Shown: positions 17,764 to 26,829, numbered from the stretch's first letter. The stretch is DNA of 64,000 nt from Pseudomonas sp. WN033 (GCA_002287035.1 NSKG01000002.1:310001-374000); one strand, 5' to 3'. Made by a program: numbers and translations. The notes: generated by a model not told the origin, from the sequence alone.

Positions 17764-18462
17764 TTACTTGAGCTGTCGAGTCAAGCGCTTGACTTCCGAA
17801 GAGCTGCGCGCCGAAAAGTTTTCCAGCGCCTTGACGCCACCGGAGGCATAAACCGCCACCGCCGCCAGCAAGTCCTTCAACACCTGCGGACTGCGCCGAT
17901 CAAAGGGTGCATAAGCGCCACCCGACAGCTTGCTGACCTGCTGGAACACCGCACGAGCATGCCGGTCATCACCTTCATGGAACATGAATACAGGTGTACG
18001 CAGCATCCCCAACTCGCCGGCAGCATGGCACAGGGAATCCACATGCTCTTCGCAGCAATCGCCAATGAACACCACGGCCTTGACCGGTTGTTTGCGGGTT
18101 TCCTCCACCGCATGACGCAGTACCCGGCCAATCTGGGTGATGCCGCCCAGACAGCTCACGCCGTTCATCAGGCTCAGCAACTGCTGAGTCTGAGTCACGA
18201 ACCGGGTTGCCTTGAATTCCTTGTAGCCGCGGTAGTAACACAGTTGAATCGCCAGCCCACCGAGATTCTCGGTGGCCAGAAACAGCTCGCTCTGCAAATG
18301 ACTGGCCTGATCCCAGGTTGCTTCCCGACTGGCCGTCGCATCCAGCGCAAAAATAAGCCTCCCTTGCCCGCTCCCCGTACCCTTGGGCAGAGACTGTACC
18401 TGGTGGATAAACAGATCCAACGCCTGTCTATCGGTTTTTGCCGGAACCCCTTTATCAGACAT
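17764..18462 (-). CDS. VWA-domain protein
   Basis: A 232-residue cytoplasmic protein. It carries a von Willebrand factor A fold with a MIDAS-like DATAS motif (FALDATASRE, about residue 41), a later VVFIGDCCEE strand and Gly-rich turns. VWA proteins mediate metal-dependent protein contacts. It is followed by the DnaJ-domain gene 22 bp on, so the two probably form an operon; joint work in protein assembly at the membrane is an inference from context only. Confidence 0.75.
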   Translation of the reverse strand: MSDKGVPAKTDRQALDLFIHQVQSLPKGTGSGQGRLIFALDATASREATWDQASHLQSELFLATENLGGLAIQLCYYRGYKEFKATRFVTQTQQLLSLMNGVSCLGGITQIGRVLRHAVEETRKQPVKAVVFIGDCCEEHVDSLCHAAGELGMLRTPVFMFHEGDDRHARAVFQQVSKLSGGAYAPFDRRSPQVLKDLLAAVAVYASGGVKALENFSARSSSEVKRLTRQLK

Positions 18463-18833
18463 GGCTGCAACCGTGTACTCGCGTTACCCCCATAGTAGAA
18501 AAAAACCGACGCTATTCACAGGCACAGCCCCAATCAGCTTTGTCACAAAAGAATGTGACCCAGATCGCATCCTGATCAGCCAATCACACGACAGATGCTG
18601 GCCAGTGATACATTCCCCGACTTTTCGGGACAGTGCTCGCATTACGCCTCGCCAACCGCTCTAGCACGCACTTTGTATCTTTTTGTAGTCAATGCTCAAA
18701 CCCAGCGGTTCAAGTAGGTAGAATTCCGCCCCTTTTGGGCGCCACCGGACACTGGCTCCTCAGCAACAACAACGCAGTTCGAGGTTGATTCGGCTTATAG
18801 CCTTGCGGCAGTCGCATCACATGGAGTGAGACT
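18463..18833. other. Intergenic region between divergent VWA and DUF1329 genes
   Basis: This 371-bp region holds both promoters. A small GCCC-CTTTT-GGGC dyad occurs near 18732-18744 and AT-rich segments at 18660-18700 could carry -10/-35 elements, but I cannot fix a promoter. No ORF with a ribosome site is evident. Confidence 0.4.
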
Positions 18834-20174
18834 ATGATCAAGCAATTCGGAATCATCATGCTGGCCGCTGTTGTTGCCGGTCAGGCTCAGGCCAAGGTCG
18901 ACCCTCTCCAGGCCGAACGGCTCGGCCGGGATCTAACCCCGCTCGGCGCCGAACGCGCCGGCAACGCTGCAGGGACCATTCCCGAGTGGACAGGAGGTGT
19001 CACCCCGCCAGCCCACTATCGCCCGGGTATGCACCATCCAGACCCCTATGCCAGCGACGCCGAGCTTTACCGGGTCAACGCCAGCAACCTGGCGCAGTAT
19101 GCAAACCAACTGCCCGAAGGTCTGAGCGACCTGCTGCAACGTCACCCTGACTATTACATGCGGGTGTATCCTACCCGGCGCAGCGCCTCCAACCCGCAAC
19201 GCATCTACGATGCGACCAAACGCAACGCGGTCAACGCTGAACTGATCGCCAACGGTAACGGTATCACCGGCGCCGCCGCCGGCATCCCGTTCCCGATTCC
19301 GCAAAGCGGCATTGAAGTCATCTGGAACCACATCCTGCATTACAAGGGTGACCAGAACCACTTCATCACCAATCAGGCGGTGGTCATCAACGGTCGCAGC
19401 AACCTGATCCGCCGCGACCGCCAGATCTATTACGTCTACGGTCGCGAGGGCATGACCCCGGATCAGCTGGACAATACCCTGCTGTACTACAAATACGTGG
19501 TGACCGCCCCAGCCAGACTATCTGGCACCGCACTGGTCGTGCAGGATCCGCTGGATCAGGTTCTGACCACCCGTCGCGCCTGGCGCTATAGCCCTGATAA
19601 CCGCCGGGTACGGCGGCTGCCATCACTGGCCTATGATTCGATCCAGCCTGATACCAGCGGCCTGGCCACCGCCGACGTGGTCGACACCTACAACGGTGCT
19701 CCGGATCGCTATGAGTGGAGCCTGCTCGGCAAGCGTGAAATGCTGGTGCCTTACAACAGTTATGCGGTCCATCAAAAGGGTATCCCCTATGACCGCATCG
19801 TTCAGGAAAGAACCCTTAACCCTGAATTGCTGCGTTATGAGCTGCACCGGGTCTGGGTCATTGATGCCACCCTGCGCGCAGGCATGAGCCATGTTTATCA
19901 GCAGCGCCGGTTCTATGTCGACGAGGATAGCTGGCAGATTCTCGCGGTCGATTTGCGTGACAGGAGTGGAGAACTGGTCGGCCTGCAGGAAAGCCACCCG
20001 ATCAACTATTACGACGTGCCCATGGTCGGCAGCACGGTGGAAACCCTATATCACCTCAAAACCGGGAACTACTTCGTCGACGGGCTTAACAACAACGAGC
20101 CCATGTACGATTTCAATGCCCAGCTCAGCCCGCACGAGTTCTCCGCCCAGGCCTTGCGCCGCAGCGGCAACTAA
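18834..20174 (+). CDS. DUF1329 domain protein, exported (second paralogue)
   Basis: A 446-residue protein with signal peptide MIKQFGIIMLAAVVAGQAQA and the same N-terminal signature as the protein at 4309 (KVDPLQAERLGRDLTPLGAE). The two are collinear through their C-termini (VYPTRRSAS, LRYELHRVW, YVDEDSW). Unlike the first copy it stands alone, with no DUF1302 gene adjacent. A GGAGTG box precedes the ATG. It is probably a periplasmic lipid- or hydrophobe-handling protein; the function is unproven. Confidence 0.85.
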   Translation: MIKQFGIIMLAAVVAGQAQAKVDPLQAERLGRDLTPLGAERAGNAAGTIPEWTGGVTPPAHYRPGMHHPDPYASDAELYRVNASNLAQYANQLPEGLSDLLQRHPDYYMRVYPTRRSASNPQRIYDATKRNAVNAELIANGNGITGAAAGIPFPIPQSGIEVIWNHILHYKGDQNHFITNQAVVINGRSNLIRRDRQIYYVYGREGMTPDQLDNTLLYYKYVVTAPARLSGTALVVQDPLDQVLTTRRAWRYSPDNRRVRRLPSLAYDSIQPDTSGLATADVVDTYNGAPDRYEWSLLGKREMLVPYNSYAVHQKGIPYDRIVQERTLNPELLRYELHRVWVIDATLRAGMSHVYQQRRFYVDEDSWQILAVDLRDRSGELVGLQESHPINYYDVPMVGSTVETLYHLKTGNYFVDGLNNNEPMYDFNAQLSPHEFSAQALRRSGN

Positions 20175-20188
20175 GCCAGCGGCAACCA

Positions 20189-20222
20189 GGCTGTCAGGCT
20201 CTGCCAGCAGAGCCTGACAGCC
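20189..20222. terminator. Strong 15-bp stem-loop between convergent genes
   Basis: GGCTGTCAGGCTCTG pairs perfectly with CAGAGCCTGACAGCC across a 4-nt loop (CCAG). It lies 15 bp after the DUF1329 stop and just before the stop of the minus-strand small exported protein. No T-run follows on either strand, so it is better seen as a bidirectional mRNA-end-stabilising or weak terminator hairpin. Confidence 0.6.
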
Positions 20223-20228
20223 CGATCC

Positions 20229-20567
20229 TCAGTCAAGATCGTCGAGCGTTACGGTCAGATCACGACGCGATACATCAACATCCCAGAAGGTGTAGCTGTC
20301 GCCGTCGGAGTCGACCAGCTTGATATCGAAGATCGGGCTCTTGTAACCCTTGAGCGTCACCCGCTTGGTCGAACCATTGGGCATCACATCATTGCCCAAC
20401 ACATCCTTTTCCCAGGACTCGGAATTATCCGGGCTCACGTACAGGTACATGATGGTGTAGCCGGTGTTATTGGTGATATCCACATAGAATTCCCGAGCCT
20501 GTGCCGACAGCGCAAACAGCATGGCAAAGAGAAATACCGCCCAATGTTTTAACCGCATGAACTGCAT
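20229..20567 (-). CDS. Small exported protein of unknown function
   Basis: A 112-residue protein with a signal peptide (MRLKHWAVFLFAMLFALSAQA). The acidic mature part has a beta-type pattern: NNTGYTIMYLYVSPDNSESW, PNGSTKRVTL, DSDGDSYTFWDVDVS. A similar small periplasmic protein occurs widely, but I know of no assigned role. AGAGGG precedes the ATG at 20567; the ATG at 20558 is an alternative giving the same mature protein. It is convergent with the DUF1329 gene. Confidence 0.7.
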   Translation of the reverse strand: MQFMRLKHWAVFLFAMLFALSAQAREFYVDITNNTGYTIMYLYVSPDNSESWEKDVLGNDVMPNGSTKRVTLKGYKSPIFDIKLVDSDGDSYTFWDVDVSRRDLTVTLDDLD

Positions 20568-20671
20568 GATGAGCCCTCTTGAAAAATCCCTGAGTGACGG
20601 ACTGTCGCTCCGTTGCGCGTAATATTTTGCAACAAACCAACATCATAAAGCCATAAGATCGCCAGTGCTTT

Positions 20672-21577
20672 TTACTGGTTCGCGGCGTGCCTCGCAGCGG
20701 CAAACATTTCCTGCAGAAAATCGATCAGCGCCCGGACCTTGGGCGCAACAAACTTGCGCGTTGGATAGACCGCATAAATACCCAACTCCAGGGCCTGGAA
20801 GCCGGGCAACAGTTCAATCAGCCGCCCCGCCGCCAGATCCTCGCCAACCAGAAAGTCCGGTTGCAGAATGATCCCCTGATCGCTCAGTGCCACCGCCCGA
20901 CAGGTGTCGCCGTTATTGGTATCCATCCAGGGCCTGGTTCTGACACTGACCTCCCCCTGCGGCCCGTTGAAACGCCACTCATCCCCCGAGTTGAAATAGC
21001 TGTAGGCAACCACCCGGTGTGCAGCCAACTCCTCCGGCTGCGATGGCTGACCATACCTGGCCAGATACCCGGGGGAGGCGCAGACCCGCAGGCGGGTGCT
21101 GGCAATCCGACGGCTGACCAGCGTTGAGCTCGGCAACGAGGCGATACGAATCGCCAGATCGAAGCCTTCCTCCACCAGATCTACCAGACGGTCCGACAGG
21201 GTGATATTGAGCTTGACCTGCGGATGCAGTTCGCTGAACCGTCCCCACAAAGGTGCCAGACGGGTAATCCCAAAGGTCACCGGCACATTGACTCGGAGCA
21301 CCCCACGGGCACTGCTGCTACGCGAACCCAGTTCCGCTTCGGCCTCCTCAACGCCGGCCAGCAGTTCCTTGCTGCGTTGAAAGAACACCTCCCCTTCCTC
21401 AGTCAGCGACAGGCGGCGCGTAGTGCGATGCAGCAGACGTACCCCAAGCCGCGCCTCCAGATCATTGATATAGCGCGACACCGCCGCCTTCGAGTACCCA
21501 AGCGACTCAGCAGCCCGCACAAAGCTACGCGCCTCGACCACCGCGCAAAAGGTTTGCATTTCAACGAAACGATCCAT
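20672..21577 (-). CDS. LysR family transcriptional regulator
   Basis: A 301-residue LysR regulator. The N-terminal winged HTH (VRAAESLGYSKAAVSRYIND, about 21-40) is followed by the periplasmic-binding-protein-like effector domain (about 90-295). It is divergent from a DoxX-DODA gene pair with a 114-bp gap that contains a GATAGTTATTATC dyad near 21592-21604, a plausible LysR site. It most likely controls that pair. Confidence 0.9.
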   Translation of the reverse strand: MDRFVEMQTFCAVVEARSFVRAAESLGYSKAAVSRYINDLEARLGVRLLHRTTRRLSLTEEGEVFFQRSKELLAGVEEAEAELGSRSSSARGVLRVNVPVTFGITRLAPLWGRFSELHPQVKLNITLSDRLVDLVEEGFDLAIRIASLPSSTLVSRRIASTRLRVCASPGYLARYGQPSQPEELAAHRVVAYSYFNSGDEWRFNGPQGEVSVRTRPWMDTNNGDTCRAVALSDQGIILQPDFLVGEDLAAGRLIELLPGFQALELGIYAVYPTRKFVAPKVRALIDFLQEMFAAARHAANQ

Positions 21578-21691
21578 TGTTTCACCCTGAGAGATAGTTA
21601 TTATCAGAAACCCATGTTTATCTCACAAAAATGGATAGGTAAAGTTCACCATCGCAACACAACAACCCGAGAAAAACCAAGAGAGAGCCCC

Positions 21692-22132
21692 ATGAACACA
21701 GCCTTGCTAAACCGGATCGTCAACACCAACGCCAACTGGAGCGCTCTGTTTCTGCGTATTCCGGTCGGCATCATCTTCGCCGCCCACGGCGCCCAGAAAC
21801 TGTTTGGCTGGTTCGGAGGCTACGGCCTCGAAGGCACCGGCCAGTGGATGGCTTCAATCGGCCTGAGTCCCGGTTACCTGATGGCCCTGATGGCCGGCAG
21901 CGCCGAGTTCTTCGGCGGCATTGCCCTGATCATAGGCCTGCTGGTCCGCCCGGCCGCTGCCGCACTGGCCTTTGCCATGCTGATCGCGATCTTTGCCGTA
22001 CACTTCGAGAACGGCCTGTTCATGAGCAACAATGGCTATGAATTCAGCCTGGCACTACTGGCCGCCTCGGTTTCCCTGCTGTTCAGTGGCGCTGGCCGCG
22101 CCTCGGTTGACGCTTTGCTGGCCCAACGTTAA
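21692..22132 (+). CDS. DoxX family membrane protein
   Basis: A 146-residue protein with four TM segments and the DoxX signature (LRIPVGIIFAAHGAQKLFGW, FFGGIALIIGLLVRPAA). The ATG at 21692 follows GAGAGAGCCCC, and frame positions upstream of it are non-coding. DoxX proteins occur with redox and quinone-type functions. It is the first gene of a two-gene unit with the extradiol dioxygenase, divergent from LysR. Confidence 0.85.
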   Translation: MNTALLNRIVNTNANWSALFLRIPVGIIFAAHGAQKLFGWFGGYGLEGTGQWMASIGLSPGYLMALMAGSAEFFGGIALIIGLLVRPAAAALAFAMLIAIFAVHFENGLFMSNNGYEFSLALLAASVSLLFSGAGRASVDALLAQR

Positions 22133-22156
22133 ACCCAATGCGCCGGAGGAATCATC

Positions 22157-22951
22157 ATGAGTATCTTACCCAGTCTGTTCGTATCCCACGGCGCACCAAC
22201 CTTTGCCCTGGAGCCCGGCCTCGCCGGGCCCCGCCTTCGGGCGCTGGGGGAGGCGCTGCCCCGGCCACGCGCCATCCTGATCATCTCGCCGCACTGGATG
22301 ACCCGCGACCTGCGCATTACCGGCAACGCCACCCCGGAAACCATTCACGACTTTGGTGGCTTTGCCCCAGCGTTATATCGCCTGCAATACCCCGCAGCCG
22401 GTCACCCGGCGCTGGCCAGTGAGCTGGCCGACTTGCTGACCGAGGCCGGTTGGCCTGTCAGCCTCGACTTGCAGCGCGGGCTTGATCATGGCGCCTGGGT
22501 TCCGCTGCTGCATCTGTACCCACAGGCCGACATCCCGGTCCTGCAACTGTCCATGCCGACCGACCTTGATCCCGAGTCCGCCTACGCTCTCGGTCAGGCT
22601 CTGGCCCCACTGAGCCACCAGGGAATTCTGGTCATCGGCTCCGGCAGCCTGACCCATAACCTCTACGAGGCCCTGGGCCACAGCTCCGGTGATGCCGAAT
22701 ACGCCAATGAGTTCTCTGCCTGGGTCCGCAATGCGGTACACAACGGCCAGCATCAACAGCTCAAGCAAACCCTGACACTGGCCCCCCATGCCAGCCGGGC
22801 ACACCCGACCAGCGAACACTTTCTGCCATTGCTGGTAGCCTTGGGCGCCGCCAACGGTCGCACCGACGCCACGGTATTGGAAGGCGGGCTGGACTACGGC
22901 GTGCTGTCGATGGATTCGTTTGTGTTTGGAGCCAGCCTGGCAAACATATGA
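22157..22951 (+). CDS. Extradiol ring-cleavage dioxygenase, DODA/YgiD type (class III)
   Basis: A 264-residue class III (LigB-type) non-haem dioxygenase. Metal-ligand histidines are expected in LFVSHGAPTF (His11), SPHWMT and the GSGSLTHNLYE segment. Length and motifs match 4,5-DOPA extradiol dioxygenase/YgiD proteins, though the natural substrate in bacteria is usually unknown. The ATG has GGAGG about 9 nt upstream. It is co-transcribed with DoxX and divergent from LysR. Confidence 0.88.
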   Translation: MSILPSLFVSHGAPTFALEPGLAGPRLRALGEALPRPRAILIISPHWMTRDLRITGNATPETIHDFGGFAPALYRLQYPAAGHPALASELADLLTEAGWPVSLDLQRGLDHGAWVPLLHLYPQADIPVLQLSMPTDLDPESAYALGQALAPLSHQGILVIGSGSLTHNLYEALGHSSGDAEYANEFSAWVRNAVHNGQHQQLKQTLTLAPHASRAHPTSEHFLPLLVALGAANGRTDATVLEGGLDYGVLSMDSFVFGASLANI

Positions 22952-23059
22952 TGGGTTGGCACCTCTAGCACCAGCCAGGCATTGACCCGACGGCTTTCTG
23001 GGGTAATATCCGCCGCTGACCAGGGAAAGCTCAGCCGCCACAACGCCAAGGAGTCAGGC

Positions 23060-23104
23060 ATGTCAGCACACTCGGCCATCCGCACCAGCGGCCTGCCCCG
23101 ATGA
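23060..23104 (+). CDS. Possible 14-codon leader ORF coupled to the kinase gene
   Basis: ATG at 23060 is preceded by a strong AAGGAG box 6 nt upstream and encodes MSAHSAIRTSGLPR before TGA. The TGA overlaps the kinase ATG as ATGA (23101-23104). The kinase start itself has no visible ribosome site, so translation of the mini-ORF may deliver ribosomes by coupling. The alternative is a frameshift error and a longer true kinase N-terminus. Confidence 0.45.
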   Translation: MSAHSAIRTSGLPR

Positions 23105-25815
23105 CGGCAGAGCAGCGCAACGGCCACTATCATCTGACCTTCGCCGACGGTCGCCGGGAGCCAGTGCACCTGCGGGCCAAAGCGCTCAATCGCGGCGCCG
23201 ATGGTGCCATCTACCGCTCGCCAGACGGACGTTTCGCCTTCAAGTTCTACCACGAGCCCGGCAAGGATCCCGAACGCCGCACCAAGGTCTGGGAAATGAT
23301 CCTGCACCCGCCTGAGGACAGCCAGGCCGACCATTTCGCCTGGCCCTGCGCCCTGATCAATGACAGTGCCGGGCGTTTTGTCGGTTTTGCCATGCCGCTT
23401 CTGGATATCGCCAGCTATGCATCGCTCGACCCGCTGCTCAGTGGCCGTGGACGCCAGCGCGAGTCGCTGCCCAACGACAACAGCTTTCGTCTCAAGGTTG
23501 CGATCAACCTGGCCAAACGAGTAGCCGAGCTGCACGCCAAAGGGCACTGCATCATCGACCTGAAACCGGCCAACCTGCTGGTACACCGGCACACAGGCGA
23601 TATTGCCGTGGTCGATTGCGACGGTTTTGCCGTGCGAGGCAATACCCAATTCTTCCCGGCTCACCAATTCACGCTTGGCTTCATCGCCCCCGAAGCCTTT
23701 CGCGCCAGCCAATCCCCGCAAATGCTACGTCAGGCTCAGGACCAGTTTGCCCTGGCGGTGATCCTGTTCAAACTGCTCAACAACGGCCTGCATCCGTTTC
23801 AGGGTGTGCCGACCAAGGGGCGTGAGCTTCCAAGCGACAACCAGAACCGTATTGCCGGCGGCTTCTACCCTTATGGGCTGCGCCCGCACGCCGACATTGG
23901 CCCTTCACCGTGGAGCGTGCATCGCAATTTTCCCAAACCTCTGCGCAACGCCTTCGATCACAGCTTCAACTCGTCCAGACGCCCTTCGGCCGATTACTGG
24001 GTCGAATTGCTGCAACAGGCGCTGCAGCATCAGATTCGCTGCCAACGCAACCCAGACCATGCCCACTGGGGCAAACAGTGCCCGCATTGCGCACTGGAAA
24101 ACCAGCGGGTTGTCGTTCCACCAGCGCAATCAACACCAAGACCAAGGCGAGCCGCCAGGACACAGAATCCCCAGGCGGCGATACCACTCAATACCGTTTT
24201 CACCGGCCACCAACAGACGCATGTACAGGTGCAGTGGCATATCAACCCTGTGCCATCAAGCCAGCCATACGTCACCGCACAAATTCTGCGCTGGCGCAGA
24301 CGCATCCAGTGGTTGCAACGGGCCGGCGCTGCCTTGCTGGCATTGCTGGCCCTGTACTGGCTGGTGCAACTGTTCTATGACCCCGGCCCCGCCCTGCCAG
24401 AGGCCGTAGCCAAGGTCAGCGTGCTCAAACCAAGCTATCGGGCCGACGACAGAGTACGGTATGCCGATCAGCGCCGCGCCTACCCAGGCTCGTACGCCAA
24501 CAACCAGCCGGTGTTGATTCCCCACCACCGCTTGGGCCGGTTCGACACCCCCGAGCGCCTACCGGTGCTGCTCAGCAGACCAGCCAGTAGCGACTATGCC
24601 AACAACAGCCGGTTCGGATTTCGCCTGGATCAGCTCAACACCCGGACAAAACGCAGAAATACCAGCCTCGACACCACCACTACCCGCCCAGTGAATCTGG
24701 CCAATCAGAGTCTTGGCGACTGGCAGGCTGATCACAACGGTGCAGGAATCTTAAGCTACGGTTGCAACCCGCAACTGTTATGCCATGAGGTGCTGTATCA
24801 CAACGGCCGCAATTCACCGATCAGCTTCAGCTTTCCCACCCAATCGGCGAGTAGCCGGGCAACGCCTCAGAAGCTCCTGCCCTGGCGCTTCAACCTCAGC
24901 CCGGATGGCAACTTCATGGCAATGGCCAGCGGCCAACAGGTAGTGCTCTACAAAACCGACCAGCCCGATCGCCCGCTGGCGAGCCTGGACCTGCGCCAAA
25001 GCCTGCACAATTACCGTGTCGACGCCCTGTCACTGACACACGGCGGCTCGCGGATATTTGTCAGCCTGTCGAAGTCACTGTCCAGCCACACCGCATACGA
25101 GGCCGAACTGATCGAACTGGAGTACACCAGCAAGGGCCTGGTTCTGGTGAGCATGTTCCAGCACCGGGCCATCCATGAAGGCATCGAAATGCCTGCTGCC
25201 TTTCACAGTATCGACGCGACGGGCAACACTCTGGCACTGGCCGACTATCGCCTGTATCACCACGAAGGCAGCCCCATATCCGGTCGGTACAACAGAGAAA
25301 TCCTGGGCTACCCCGGCATCAGCATCTGGCGCCGTGATCAGGAGGGCCGCTGGCAGTACAGCCACCGTATAGACGGCATGGATCGTCTGACTCGCGAGCC
25401 TGTCCAGATAACCCGTCCGTTGCCCGCAACCGCGTACAGCACCCAGAGCATCATGGCCCACGGGCCTCTGGGCAATCACGGCCAGCCACATCTGGCAATG
25501 CAGCTCAGCCCTGACGGCAAGCATTTGCTCACAGGGCTGCAACTGGAACATCACAACAACAGCGTCTACGCCAATGCCTACCTGTTCAATGTGCAGGCTG
25601 AAGAAGCCAGGCTGCTGGCCCGCTTGAGAGAAAAGATCGACACACCGCGCAGTGACATGCATATCACCTACGGCGACATCCGCCTCTCCAATAACGCCAA
25701 CCATATTGCCCTGGGCCTGTTCAGCTACCATGAAAAGCGCAACGGTCCACTGACCCAAGCCTACAAGCTCAGAATCTACGATTTGCAGGAGCTGACCAGC
25801 AAAGAGCGGCTCTGA
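23101..25815 (+). CDS. Protein-kinase-like membrane protein with C-terminal propeller-like region
   Basis: A 904-residue protein. Residues ~30-290 form a kinase-like domain: Gly-rich loop RGADGAIY, Lys48 in FAFKFY, catalytic-loop D153-L-K155-P-A-N158, and VVDCDG (Asp172/Asp174) in the metal-binding position. A Cys/His knuckle (C-x12-C-x2-C pattern, RCQRNPDHAHWGKQCPHC, ~314-331) follows, then a TM (~405-422) and a ~480-residue extracytoplasmic part with beta-propeller-like repeats (LSPDGNFMAMAS, LSPDGKHLLTGL). An active Ser/Thr kinase coupled to an external sensor domain is inferred. It stands alone; no phosphatase gene is adjacent. Confidence 0.75.
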   Translation: MTAEQRNGHYHLTFADGRREPVHLRAKALNRGADGAIYRSPDGRFAFKFYHEPGKDPERRTKVWEMILHPPEDSQADHFAWPCALINDSAGRFVGFAMPLLDIASYASLDPLLSGRGRQRESLPNDNSFRLKVAINLAKRVAELHAKGHCIIDLKPANLLVHRHTGDIAVVDCDGFAVRGNTQFFPAHQFTLGFIAPEAFRASQSPQMLRQAQDQFALAVILFKLLNNGLHPFQGVPTKGRELPSDNQNRIAGGFYPYGLRPHADIGPSPWSVHRNFPKPLRNAFDHSFNSSRRPSADYWVELLQQALQHQIRCQRNPDHAHWGKQCPHCALENQRVVVPPAQSTPRPRRAARTQNPQAAIPLNTVFTGHQQTHVQVQWHINPVPSSQPYVTAQILRWRRRIQWLQRAGAALLALLALYWLVQLFYDPGPALPEAVAKVSVLKPSYRADDRVRYADQRRAYPGSYANNQPVLIPHHRLGRFDTPERLPVLLSRPASSDYANNSRFGFRLDQLNTRTKRRNTSLDTTTTRPVNLANQSLGDWQADHNGAGILSYGCNPQLLCHEVLYHNGRNSPISFSFPTQSASSRATPQKLLPWRFNLSPDGNFMAMASGQQVVLYKTDQPDRPLASLDLRQSLHNYRVDALSLTHGGSRIFVSLSKSLSSHTAYEAELIELEYTSKGLVLVSMFQHRAIHEGIEMPAAFHSIDATGNTLALADYRLYHHEGSPISGRYNREILGYPGISIWRRDQEGRWQYSHRIDGMDRLTREPVQITRPLPATAYSTQSIMAHGPLGNHGQPHLAMQLSPDGKHLLTGLQLEHHNNSVYANAYLFNVQAEEARLLARLREKIDTPRSDMHITYGDIRLSNNANHIALGLFSYHEKRNGPLTQAYKLRIYDLQELTSKERL

Positions 25816-25857
25816 ACAGACGGACTGACCGTCCCGCTCAGCACCAAACTTGACTTT

Positions 25858-25905
25858 TAGGACAAATGACCTAACCTTTACCCAATACATAGGACACTTG
25901 TCCTA
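25858..25905. promoter_or_regulatory. Tandem palindromic operators of the TetR/YciI/DUF1304 operon
   Basis: Two 16-bp dyads 32 bp apart: TAGGACAAATGACCTA (25858-25873, one mismatch) and TAGGACACTTGTCCTA (25890-25905, perfect 6-bp arms). Both lie in the 125-bp gap upstream of the TetR gene, which suggests autoregulation. Confidence 0.7.
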
Positions 25906-25940
25906 GCTACGTAATTAAACAGTCAGGACAGCGCCTGGAC

Positions 25941-26510
25941 ATGCCGCACAAAGCCACCCGCGAACAGATCGTTGCCGCCGCGGATCAGTTGTTCTATCAG
26001 CAGGGTTACGAGTACACCTCGTTTGCCGACATCGCGGCTGCCGTGAATATCTCCCGGGGTAATTTCTACTATCACTTCAAAAGCAAGGACGACATCCTCG
26101 AAGCCGTCATCCAGCTACGCCTGGGCAACACTCAGGCCATGCTCGAACTCTGGGCCAGCCAGGGCCAGACAGCCCAGGAGCGCGTGCGCTGCTTCATCCA
26201 GCTACTGATCCGCAACCGCGCCAAGATCGCCCTGTACGGCTGCCCGGTTGGCACTCTCTGTGGCGAACTGGCGAAACTCGAGCATCTCGCCCTGAATGAC
26301 GCCAATCAGTTATTCCGCCTGTTCCGCCACTGGCTGCGCCAGCAGTTCGAGTCCATGGGGCATCGTGCCCAGGCCGACGCCCTGGCCATGCACCTGCTGG
26401 CACGCAGCCAGGGCATCGCCACCCTGGCCCAGGCATTTCAGGACCAGACCTTCATCGAGCAGGAAGCCGAGCAGCTCGATATCTGGCTCACACAGCTCGG
26501 CACCAACTAG
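25941..26510 (+). CDS. TetR/AcrR family transcriptional regulator
   Basis: A 189-residue regulator with a TetR HTH (TSFADIAAAVNISRGNFYYHF, about 28-48) and a C-terminal ligand domain with Cys at CPVGTLCGEL (~93-102), which might sense electrophiles. It is the first gene of a three-gene unit with a YciI-like protein and a DUF1304 membrane protein. Two palindromes upstream are probable binding sites. A NemR-like role in reactive-compound response is a guess from the cysteines. Confidence 0.88.
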   Translation: MPHKATREQIVAAADQLFYQQGYEYTSFADIAAAVNISRGNFYYHFKSKDDILEAVIQLRLGNTQAMLELWASQGQTAQERVRCFIQLLIRNRAKIALYGCPVGTLCGELAKLEHLALNDANQLFRLFRHWLRQQFESMGHRAQADALAMHLLARSQGIATLAQAFQDQTFIEQEAEQLDIWLTQLGTN

Positions 26511-26520
26511 AGGCTGCGCC

Positions 26521-26808
26521 ATGTTCATCATCTTGCTGCGTTTTGGCCCCAACCGTGCTCAGGCCGCCCAGTTCATGCCGGACCATAAGGCCTGGCTCCA
26601 ACAGGGCTTCGACGACAACATATTCCTGCTCAGCGGCAGTCTTCAGCCCAATCAGGGCGGCTGCATCCTGGCCCAGGGCGACAGCCTGGAAAGTGTGCAG
26701 GCCAGTGTCGAGAAAGACCCATTCGTAGTTCACGGCATAGTCACGGCGGAGATTCTTCAGATCAGCCCGCACCAGGCTGCCGAATCCATGCAGTTCCTGC
26801 TCAACTGA
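26521..26808 (+). CDS. YciI-like protein
   Basis: A 95-residue ferredoxin-fold-like protein (MFIILLRFGPNRAQAAQF, then LLSGSLQP, then KDPFVVHGIVTAEI). The pattern, with a central HKAWLQQGF and a DPF motif, fits the YciI/YCII family. It begins 10 bp after the TetR stop, with GAGGCT upstream, so it is co-transcribed. The enzymatic role is unknown. Confidence 0.8.
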   Translation: MFIILLRFGPNRAQAAQFMPDHKAWLQQGFDDNIFLLSGSLQPNQGGCILAQGDSLESVQASVEKDPFVVHGIVTAEILQISPHQAAESMQFLLN

Positions 26809-26829
26809 CACCCCACCCGGAGCTTTACC

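Noticed and set aside
18723-18745. GCCCCTTTTGGGC dyad as a terminator or riboswitch
   Set aside because: It is only a 4-5 bp stem without a T-tract, in a promoter region.
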